DNA of 11,401 bases, taken from positions 1 to 11,401 of the forward strand of contig CAYYHA010000121.1 of assembly GCA_964471535.1 (NCBI GenBank), written 5' to 3'. A program made the translations under genes and the position numbers. The notes under the pieces were generated by a model. The model had not been told where the DNA came from. It was given only the letters and a program-made list of their open reading frames with translations, and did no database searches. Positions 1-6,038 of this stretch are shown here, one piece after another (within the stretch, counting starts at the first letter, position 1; each line of letters starts with the position of its first letter). The stretch comes from CAYYHA01 sp964471535. GTDB taxonomy: Bacteria > Myxococcota > Myxococcia > SLRQ01.

Positions 1-55
1 CGAGTTCCTCGAAATGGCCGCCGAAGCCAATGCGCCCGGCCCCGGCGCAGAGGCG
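1..55 (+). repeat. Direct repeat copy 1 (55 bp, period 213 bp)
   Basis: These 55 bases are identical to 214-268. The first mismatch is at 56 against 269, and the copy may extend left of the window. The spacing of 213 bp is 71 codons, so both copies are read in the same frame, encoding EFLEMAAEANAPGPGAEA. Identity at the DNA level implies a recent in-frame tandem duplication or gene conversion inside the disordered region. Confidence 0.95.
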
Positions 56-2002
56 TCCGCCGCGGCCGCGCCCGGGGACGCGGCGGCGCCCATGGGCGAG
101 CCGGCGGCCGAGGAACGTGCGACAGAGGAGGGCGACGCTGCGGCGGAGGCCCCCGTCGCCCTCGACCTCCCCGACGACGACACCGAGACCCTCGAGCTCG
201 CCACCAGCACCGCCGAGTTCCTCGAAATGGCCGCCGAAGCCAATGCGCCCGGCCCCGGCGCAGAGGCGCCGGAAGCGGAGGCGGCGGTACCGGAACTCTC
301 CTCGGAGGAGTTCGAGCTCATCGACGCCACCGACGAGGCGATCCCCCTCGACCCGGCATCCGCCCCAGCGGCGGAGGGCCGCGAGACACCCGCCTCCGAG
401 GCAAGCGCGGCAGCAGAGACGGCGGACGCAGAGGCGCCACCAGCCTCCGCTGCGTCGCCGGTAAGCCCCCCAGGAGGCGATCCCTTCGCGGGAGACATGC
501 GCGAGGAGATCACGCCCGACAGCTTCGACTGGGAGGCCGCGCCACGACCCGCGGCCGCCGCAACCGCACCTGATGTGACGGCTTCGGTCTCTGCTCTGGA
601 GGGCAGCACCCCTCCAGCCACCGGGAGCGAGGACCTCGCCGACCTGGCGTCCGAGGTCTCGGACGCCCTTGCCGGGCTCGGCGAGCCATCGGCCGGTGGG
701 CCCTTCGCAGCGCCGCCGACCGAGCCGAGCGCCCCCCCGCCGCAGGCGCCGGCCGCGGCAGAGGGCCCCAGGACTCAGCCGAACGCCCCGGCCTTGGCGC
801 ACGAGGCCGCTGCGGAGAACGTCCCCACGGTGCTCGTCGAGAGCCTCCTCGTACAGCCGCCAGACGCGCAGGCCACGGAGACGCCGGCAGCCGCGTCTTC
901 TCCGGTGGCCGCGGAGACGGCCTCCCCGGCGCCCGCAAGCAGCGCCGCCGAGGAGGCCACCTGGTTTGATGCGGGCGCGCCCGCCGGGACCCCACCGCCG
1001 GGTCACGCTGCGCCCGCCACCGAGGCACCGGCCCCGGCCACCGATCCCCTGGACCTCGAGGAAGTGGAGCTGGTGGAAGCCGAGCCGCTCGACGAGCCGC
1101 CGGCGCCGGCGGCCCAGGCGAGCGGAGCCTCGCTGCCCGCCGGTGGTGCGCCACACGGACCGGGCGCTGCGCCACCGGCGGCGTCCTCTCCCCCTGGACC
1201 CGCGCTGCCGGAAACGCCGCCGGCCGCCGAGCCCGACGACCCCTTCGCAGAACTCGGCTTCGAGGTGCACGAAACGCCGGCCGCCCAAGCCCCGGGTGCC
1301 GACACGGCTGCGCCGCCCCCGGCCGGACCGGTCGAAGCCGCACCCGCCGACCCCTTGGACGCATTCGAGTACTCGCCGTCCGAGGGGCCCTTCAATGGCT
1401 CCGAAGATCCGCAGAAGGGGTGCTTCGCGCTGGGGCCCGACTTCGAGGACCCGCTCGAGGCGCTGGACGAGCAGCAGGAGAAGGACACCTCGCTCTTCGG
1501 AGAACCGGGGACGCTCTTGAGCGAGCCCGAGGAGGCGCTGCCGGAAGGCGGCGTGATCCGCGGGCAGCTCATCGAGGAGGAGGAGGCGGCGGAAGCGGCG
1601 CCCCGCGCGCCTACCTTCGACGGAACCTTCGTGCAGGGCGAACACACGGTGGCCATCCACACCATGAGTGGGGAGGTGCGGCGCGGGCGCATCCGGGACT
1701 GCGACCTGATGGGACCGACGCTGGTGCTGTTGCCTACCGCGAGCGACACCGCACCGGCCGTCATTCCCCGCGACCGCATCCGCGCGGTGCTCTTCACCCG
1801 GCGGCCGGGTACGCCGCTGCCCTCCGCCAGCGGCCCCACGGTGCGGGTGAAGTTCCCCGGCGGACGTGAGGTCACCGGCAAGGCCCTGTCCCAGCCGAGC
1901 CAGAGCCACGGGTTCTTCCTGGTGCCCCAGGGTCCCATGGCCAACTCCACCTCGCGGATCTTCGTGTATCCGAACGCGGGGTGGGTGCAGGCGCAGGGAT
2001 GA
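2..2002 (+). CDS. Ala/Pro/Glu-rich disordered protein with C-terminal paired beta module, 5' end cut
   Basis: The reading frame is open from the first bases, so the true start lies upstream; the ATG at 14 sits inside a repeated segment and is not a convincing start. About the first 530 of 662 visible residues are low-complexity Ala/Pro/Glu/Asp sequence with recurrent short acidic-hydrophobic motifs such as DPFAEL, DPLDAF and DPLEAL, which suggests a long flexible region with docking motifs. From about residue 535 the composition changes to two similar beta-rich halves. The first contains VAIHTMSGEVRRGRIRD and ends at AVLF; the second contains VRVKFPGGREVTG, GFFLVP, then N..SRIFVYPNAGWV. From memory this resembles a paired domain found at the C-termini of many myxobacterial proteins (perhaps DUF6982-like). 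No catalytic motif, signal peptide or membrane segment is visible. The function is unknown; a scaffold or regulatory role is only a guess. The coding frame is secure, the family assignment is moderate. Confidence 0.8.
   Translation, partial: EFLEMAAEANAPGPGAEASAAAAPGDAAAPMGEPAAEERATEEGDAAAEAPVALDLPDDDTETLELATSTAEFLEMAAEANAPGPGAEAPEAEAAVPELSSEEFELIDATDEAIPLDPASAPAAEGRETPASEASAAAETADAEAPPASAASPVSPPGGDPFAGDMREEITPDSFDWEAAPRPAAAATAPDVTASVSALEGSTPPATGSEDLADLASEVSDALAGLGEPSAGGPFAAPPTEPSAPPPQAPAAAEGPRTQPNAPALAHEAAAENVPTVLVESLLVQPPDAQATETPAAASSPVAAETASPAPASSAAEEATWFDAGAPAGTPPPGHAAPATEAPAPATDPLDLEEVELVEAEPLDEPPAPAAQASGASLPAGGAPHGPGAAPPAASSPPGPALPETPPAAEPDDPFAELGFEVHETPAAQAPGADTAAPPPAGPVEAAPADPLDAFEYSPSEGPFNGSEDPQKGCFALGPDFEDPLEALDEQQEKDTSLFGEPGTLLSEPEEALPEGGVIRGQLIEEEEAAEAAPRAPTFDGTFVQGEHTVAIHTMSGEVRRGRIRDCDLMGPTLVLLPTASDTAPAVIPRDRIRAVLFTRRPGTPLPSASGPTVRVKFPGGREVTGKALSQPSQSHGFFLVPQGPMANSTSRIFVYPNAGWVQAQG
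214..268 (+). repeat. Direct repeat copy 2 (55 bp, period 213 bp)
   Basis: This is the second perfect copy of the segment at 1-55, in the same reading frame. It follows the acidic stretch LDLPDDDTETLELATSTA, and an equivalent stretch may precede copy 1 outside the window. Downstream of 268 the two units diverge in sequence, but both stay Ala/Glu-rich. Confidence 0.95.
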
Positions 2003-2052
2003 GGCAGACGCGGCGCGGGCAGGCCGGCAGGACGCGCCCCGCCTGAGGGATC

Positions 2053-2091
2053 CGGTCCCCGGGCGATGGGGCCCGGCCTCCCCAGGGACCG
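2053..2091. other. Nested inverted repeat in the 2003-2199 intergenic gap
   Basis: The outer arms are CGGTCCC (2053-2059) and GGGACCG (2085-2091), a perfect 7-bp match. The interior can form a second hairpin, CCGGGC (2059-2064) with GCCCGG (2071-2076). No T-tract follows, so it is only a weak candidate terminator for the gene ending at 2002. It is centred about 100 bp upstream of the expected sigma-54 transcription start near 2172, so it could instead be an activator-binding site. The repeat is seen in the sequence; both roles are inferred. Confidence 0.4.
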
Positions 2092-2146
2092 CTGCGGCAG
2101 CGGCCGAGGGGGCCTCGCCACCGACGGGGCGACGGGCTAATCTCTC

Positions 2147-2160
2147 GGCACGCCGCTTGC
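2147..2160 (+). promoter_or_regulatory. Candidate sigma-54 (-24/-12) promoter of the amidase gene
   Basis: GGCACG-N4-TTGC at 2147-2160 has the invariant GG and GC separated by exactly ten bases, and matches every base of the GGCACG and TTGC core. It deviates from the wider consensus only at flanking positions (C for T before GG, and G for A/T after TTGC). The expected transcript start is about 2171-2173. That leaves a leader of roughly 28 nt carrying the Shine-Dalgarno sequence at 2188-2195. Sigma-54 promoters need an enhancer-binding ATPase activator, which is not encoded in this window. Confidence 0.65.
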
Positions 2161-2187
2161 GTGCGTTGGCATCCCTCGATGGCTCCC

Positions 2188-2195
2188 GGGAGAGG
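2188..2195 (+). promoter_or_regulatory. Shine-Dalgarno sequence that fixes the amidase start
   Basis: GGGAGAGG lies 4 nt before the ATG at 2200. The alternative starts, GTG at 2161 and ATG at 2179, have no such sequence. The GTG at 2161 directly abuts the candidate -12 element and would not be on the transcript. Confidence 0.7.
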
Positions 2196-2199
2196 TCGC

Positions 2200-4785
2200 A
2201 TGCAACATCGCATCCCTTGGTCTGTGCTTCTGGTGTGCTCCGCCGTCGCCTCGGCGTGTGCCGGCAGTGCGCCCGAGGCGGGCGCCCACTCCGGCGCCTA
2301 CCTCGAAGCTGCCTTCGACGAGGCGGCTGGCGCCTACGCCGTTCCCAAGCCGCTGCTCATGGCCATCGCGTGGGAGGAGAGCCACTTCTTCCACACCGCC
2401 GAACCAAACCTGGTGGGGGGCGTGGGCCTGATGAACCTGGACCCGGAGGAGCTCCGCGACGCTGCGGAACTCACCGGCCAAAACGAGGCGCAGATGCGGG
2501 AGGACCCGCGCGCCAACATCCTCGCGGGCGCGGCGCTGCTCCGACACACGGCCGATTGGTACTTCCACGAATACCCGGCGCGTGATCCGACACGCCTCGC
2601 CGACTGGTTCGAGGTCGTCAAGCACCGCTCGGGGCTCACCGATGCAGAGCTCGCCGAGGCCTATGCCCTGGGCGTCTATCGCACGCTGCAGCGCGGTGCG
2701 CAGCGCACCTTTCCTGACGGCCATACGCTGCGGATCACGCCCCAGGCGGTCGACGGCTACGAGCGGGACCTCATCTTCGCGCGGACGACCCACTACCTGA
2801 CGCCGGACTATCCCTCGGCCATTTGGCGCCCGGCGGATCCTTCCAACTACTCGAGCCGAAACGGCACCGCCATCGACACCGTCGTGATCCACACGGTGCA
2901 GGGCAGCTACTGGGGCGCCATCTCCTGGTTCCAGAACCCGTCGGCCAACGTCTCTGCCCACTACGTCGTCTCCAAGGGCGGCGAGGTGACGCAGATGGTG
3001 GAGAACCGGTACAAGGCGTGGCACGCCCGCTGCTGGAACCCCCGCTCCATCGGGATCGAGCACGAGGGCTACGTCAGCGATCCCGCCAACTACACCGAGG
3101 CGATGTACCAGGCCTCGGCGGCGCTGACCCGCTGGCTCTGCGACACCCTGGGCATCCCCAAGACCCGAGACCACATCAAGGGTCACGTGGAGCTGTCCGA
3201 CTGCAACAACCACACGGATCCCGGTCCGTACTGGGACTGGAACCACTACATGGACCTGGTCGGCGGCGGAAGCGGCGGCACTCAGACCGGCACCCTCACC
3301 GGCGCCATCTTCTGGGGAACGGATTTCGACACCGACAAGAGCGATCCCCAAAAGCGCATCGCTGGGGCCACGGTCCGCCTGGACACCGGGGAGAGCACCA
3401 CCACCGATGCCAACGGCTTCTATCGCTTCGACCTGTCCCCGGGCACCTACACCGTCACCGCGAGCGCCCCCGGCTACCTCGACGGTACGGTGACCAAGAC
3501 GGTGAGCGCCGGGGTGACCACCTGGGGCAGCATCATGCTCGAGGAGGACGGTGCCCCCGCTGTGGGCACCTTGCGCGGCGTGGTCTTCTGGGGGGAGACG
3601 GAGAGCGACTTCGACAAGAACCTGGGTGACGAGAGTAAGCGCATCGCCGGCGCCACGGTCACGATCCTGCCGGGGGGGTACACCGCCACCACCGATGCGA
3701 CGGGCTGGTATTCGCTGGACCTGCCGCCGGGCAGCTACTCGGTGCATGCCACGGCGAGCGGTTACCTCGCCGCGGATCGGCCCGAGCCGGTGCAGGTGGT
3801 CGCCGGTGCCGTCGCGTGGGGCTCGGTGATGGTCCTGAAGCCCTCGGGCGGGGTGGACACCGATCCCCCCGTCATCACGGTGGCCACGCCGGCCGATGGC
3901 AGCGAGGTGGACCTGCCCGAGGTCGAGGTCTCGGGGAGTGTCTCCGACCAGAGCCCCATCGTGCGCACCGAGGTCAACGGCGTGCCGGTGGACCTCGACG
4001 GTGGCACCTTCTCGACCTCGGTGCGCCTGACGAGCGGTGAGAACACGATCGGGGTGGAGGCCGAGGACGCCGCGGGGAACGTCGGCCGAGCCGAGGTGCG
4101 GGTCGTATACACGGGCTCGGCCACGGGCATCGACGGCTACGTCTACGACGCCTCCTCGGGTGAGGCGACACGCATCGAAGGGGCGCTTTTGAACGTGAGC
4201 GCCGGTGGCGGCGTGCAGGTGGTCAGCGACGCGGCGGGCGCCTTCGCCTTCGACCTCGCTCCGGGGAGCTACTCGCTGACCGCAACGGCCGAGGGATTCG
4301 AGCCGCACACCGAAACGGTGGAGGTCCCTGCCGAGGGACGCGTATCGATCGCCGTCGGCCTGTGGCCTGGGGGGACGGGAGGCCTTGCGATCACCTTCCC
4401 AGCGGACGGTGAGGTGCTGAGTACTCCGTCCGTGGTGGTGGAAGGCAGAGCGACGGACCCGCGCATCGTGGCGGTCGAGGTGAACGAGGCGGCGGCGGAA
4501 CTCACCTCCGACGGCGCCTTCCGGGCGACGCTCACCCTGCCGGCGGGGACGCATTCCATCGAAGCGCGGGGTCTCGACGCCTCGGGAGCGGTGATTGCCC
4601 GAGCGGAGGTGGAGGTCACCGTGGAGGCCGGTGGCTGCGGCTGCAGCGCCGGGCCCACGGGCCGCCCCGCCGGTGGCCTGCTCGTCGCCCTAGGCTTCGG
4701 CCTGTGGATCCTCGCCCGGCCGAGCCGGCGCAGGGGCGCCCGGGGCCTCCACAAGGCGTCCCGCGGCCAGGGGCCGCACCTCTAG
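2200..4785 (+). CDS. Exported multidomain peptidoglycan amidase with MYXO-CTERM-like tail
   Basis: The 861-residue protein has a signal peptide (residues 1-19) ending ASA-Cys20, which could be a lipobox or an ordinary AxA cleavage site. Residues ~30-190 resemble a lytic transglycosylase, with AWEESHF (Glu60 the candidate catalytic residue) and GVGLMNL. Residues ~205-355 are an Amidase_2/PGRP domain with likely zinc ligands His231 (VVIHTV), His329 (KGHVEL) and Asp340 (TDPG), and an IGIEHEG motif at 284-290. This fold cleaves the MurNAc-L-Ala bond. Next come carboxypeptidase-regulatory-like modules at ~363-449, ~453-549 and ~641-725, with Ig-like modules at ~553-638 and ~727-811, probably spacers or wall-binding elements. 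The C-terminus has Cys813-Gly-Cys815, a hydrophobic stretch and PSRRR, as in MYXO-CTERM proteins, but with 16 extra residues. Its role is probably cell-wall remodelling or attack on other bacteria, at the surface or in the periplasm. Amidase domain sure; transglycosylase activity less so. Confidence 0.92.
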   Translation: MQHRIPWSVLLVCSAVASACAGSAPEAGAHSGAYLEAAFDEAAGAYAVPKPLLMAIAWEESHFFHTAEPNLVGGVGLMNLDPEELRDAAELTGQNEAQMREDPRANILAGAALLRHTADWYFHEYPARDPTRLADWFEVVKHRSGLTDAELAEAYALGVYRTLQRGAQRTFPDGHTLRITPQAVDGYERDLIFARTTHYLTPDYPSAIWRPADPSNYSSRNGTAIDTVVIHTVQGSYWGAISWFQNPSANVSAHYVVSKGGEVTQMVENRYKAWHARCWNPRSIGIEHEGYVSDPANYTEAMYQASAALTRWLCDTLGIPKTRDHIKGHVELSDCNNHTDPGPYWDWNHYMDLVGGGSGGTQTGTLTGAIFWGTDFDTDKSDPQKRIAGATVRLDTGESTTTDANGFYRFDLSPGTYTVTASAPGYLDGTVTKTVSAGVTTWGSIMLEEDGAPAVGTLRGVVFWGETESDFDKNLGDESKRIAGATVTILPGGYTATTDATGWYSLDLPPGSYSVHATASGYLAADRPEPVQVVAGAVAWGSVMVLKPSGGVDTDPPVITVATPADGSEVDLPEVEVSGSVSDQSPIVRTEVNGVPVDLDGGTFSTSVRLTSGENTIGVEAEDAAGNVGRAEVRVVYTGSATGIDGYVYDASSGEATRIEGALLNVSAGGGVQVVSDAAGAFAFDLAPGSYSLTATAEGFEPHTETVEVPAEGRVSIAVGLWPGGTGGLAITFPADGEVLSTPSVVVEGRATDPRIVAVEVNEAAAELTSDGAFRATLTLPAGTHSIEARGLDASGAVIARAEVEVTVEAGGCGCSAGPTGRPAGGLLVALGFGLWILARPSRRRGARGLHKASRGQGPHL

Positions 4786-5558
4786 TGGATCCAGCCGCCG
4801 CCGGCGGCACCGTTCCGCTTCTTGCCGCTGCCCTGTCCCTCGCCCTTCACGACCCGCAGGTGGGCCTTCGACGCCCGTGCACTGCGACGGCTCTCGGCCA
4901 TGCGAAGCCGGAGGGAGAGCCAAAGCTTGCGTAGGAGGAGCCACAGACGCCGCGGGCGCCAGGTGCCGGTGACGATCATCGCGCCGATGGCCATCCCAGC
5001 AATCGCTGGGACGAAGGGCACGAAGGTGCCCGAGAAGAGCACGTACAGCCCCGTGATGCCCACCGTGATCCACACCAGGAGGCGCCCGCTGATCGGCAGA
5101 ACGAACATGAGGAGGATCTGCCGGTTGGGGAAGGTCAGGCCGTAGGCGATGACCAGGGCCTCGAGCAGCGGCCAGGCGCTGGGATAGAGCGCGAGGCGCA
5201 GCGACGGCCACACCGCCGCCAGCGCCACCGTGACTGCCGCGGCACCGACGGTGACGATGGCGACGAAGCGCAGGAAGCGGCGGCTACCCCACCAAGACTC
5301 GAGGGTGCCGGCGAACCACCCGTAGGCGGCCAAGGTGAAGAGGAGCCCGATGGGGTCGAAGATGAAGAACGGGTAGGTGAAGAGCTGCCAGATCGCCGGG
5401 ATGCCGGGAAGGTACTGGCCCCCGCCCCACACGGCCGCCGGCTGCAGGACGAACCACAGGGGAACCGTCGACTTCAGCCAGGCGGCGGCACCCGCCCCCA
5501 CGATCGACAGGGTGGCGGTGGCGATCATCAGCCGCGTCACCCAGGGGGTGAAGTGCAT
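4782..5558 (-). CDS. Rhomboid-fold membrane protein lacking protease residues (pseudoprotease)
   Basis: This 258-residue protein has about six hydrophobic segments and a basic C-terminal tail of ~60 residues. The rhomboid fold is supported by WQLFTYPFFIF near 57-67, ESWWGSRRFLRF at 87-98, a FPNRQILLMFVLPI stretch at 143-156 and VPAIAGMAIGAM at 183-194. The usual loop residues H...N read Gly71 and Thr75, the GxSG position reads SAWP (127-130), and the TM6 catalytic His is Ala185. It is therefore probably not a peptidase; a chaperone-like or membrane-protein quality-control role like iRhom/Derlin is possible, by analogy only. ATG at 5558 was chosen because homologues, as recalled, start close to the TPWVTR motif; a TTG at 5564 would add two residues. 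It lies 45 nt after the 66-residue gene, probably co-transcribed. Its stop shares CTAG with the amidase stop. Confidence 0.8.
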   Translation of the reverse strand: MHFTPWVTRLMIATATLSIVGAGAAAWLKSTVPLWFVLQPAAVWGGGQYLPGIPAIWQLFTYPFFIFDPIGLLFTLAAYGWFAGTLESWWGSRRFLRFVAIVTVGAAAVTVALAAVWPSLRLALYPSAWPLLEALVIAYGLTFPNRQILLMFVLPISGRLLVWITVGITGLYVLFSGTFVPFVPAIAGMAIGAMIVTGTWRPRRLWLLLRKLWLSLRLRMAESRRSARASKAHLRVVKGEGQGSGKKRNGAAGGGWIH

Positions 5559-5603
5559 GCCCAAGAAGCCTGGGCCACCTGCTCTTTGACCCGAGTACAG
5601 AGC

Positions 5604-5804
5604 CTACTTCTCCCGATAGAAAATCGTGATCGTCACGCAGTGGAACTCCCGGTCGGAACTCTGGGTGACGACCTTGTCCACCACCTCGATCTCCGGGTGC
5701 TGCTTGAGCCACTTCGTGATCTGCTCACCCATCACCTCGCGGTCGCGCGCGAGAGTGGAAGAGAAAACCTTCACGCCGGTAAAATGGGTGCTTCCGCTCG
5801 CCAT
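5604..5804 (-). CDS. Small protein of unknown function (66 residues)
   Basis: It starts at an ATG with a good Shine-Dalgarno sequence (GGAGG at 5818-5814, 9 nt away). The protein is soluble, with no signal peptide or membrane segment. It shows a likely beta-alpha-beta-beta pattern: THFTGVKVFSSTLARD, a helix around VMGEQITKWLKQHPEI, then EVVDKVVTQSSD and EFHCVTITIFY. This looks like a compact ferredoxin-like or dodecin-sized fold, but I do not recognise a named family. It has balanced composition, unlike the antisense frames nearby, and AT content somewhat above its neighbours, which supports a real, probably conserved gene. It is likely the first gene of a unit with the rhomboid-like protein. 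The function is unknown. Confidence 0.8.
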   Translation of the reverse strand: MASGSTHFTGVKVFSSTLARDREVMGEQITKWLKQHPEIEVVDKVVTQSSDREFHCVTITIFYREK

Positions 5805-5827
5805 ATGTCCCTTCCTCCAACACCTCC

Positions 5828-5833
5828 ATTGTA
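5828..5833 (-). promoter_or_regulatory. Candidate -10 element for the 5804-4782 unit
   Basis: On the minus strand TACAAT (one mismatch to TATAAT) ends 23 nt before the ATG at 5804, in a local AT-richer patch. A start near 5820 would give a leader of about 16 nt that contains the Shine-Dalgarno sequence. No recognisable -35 hexamer is seen; that region holds the inverted repeat at 5845-5864. Confidence 0.35.
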
Positions 5834-5844
5834 GCGACTAATTC

Positions 5845-5864
5845 CGGGGGCGCCACCGCCCCCG
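5845..5864. other. Perfect 8-bp inverted repeat upstream of the small gene
   Basis: The arms are CGGGGGCG (5845-5852) and CGCCCCCG (5857-5864), with a 4-nt loop. It lies in the 5805-6038 gap, where the -35 of the minus-strand promoter would be expected. It could be an operator, or a hairpin ending transcription from the gene that stops at 6039, although it lies 175 nt beyond that stop and has no T-tract. Nothing else recognisable was seen in the rest of that gap. Confidence 0.4.
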
Positions 5865-6038
5865 CCCGTCGCCGGCGCCGGAGAGGCCGCCGCGGCGCAC
5901 GATCCGGCAGCAAGGAGCGCCACCGACGCGCCTCGCGCCAGGCGCAGCCCCCACCGTTCGTGCCCGCCTCGAGTACTCTGGCGCGCCGACGGCGGCCGCG
6001 ATCTCCCTCTGGGCGCCGGAACGCTCCTGTGCCGCGCC

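Noticed and set aside
1003..2121. 372-codon minus-strand frame opposite the Ala/Pro-rich gene
   Set aside because: Ser/Gly/Pro low complexity, no ribosome-binding site; the plus frame ends in an ordered domain.
2161..2199. Upstream GTG/ATG starts for the amidase
   Set aside because: GTG 2161 abuts the candidate -12 element and would be upstream of the transcript start. Both would put 7-13 polar residues before an otherwise normal signal peptide.
2137..4554. Long open frame (805 codons) antisense to the amidase gene
   Set aside because: Its translation is Arg/His/Gly/Val-rich without motifs, as expected for the antisense of a high-GC gene; the plus frame has clear enzyme domains.
5725..5913. 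62-codon minus-strand frame over the promoter region of the small gene
   Set aside because: Arg/Pro-rich, overlaps a better gene with a strong ribosome-binding site, and runs through an inverted repeat and a promoter-like patch.
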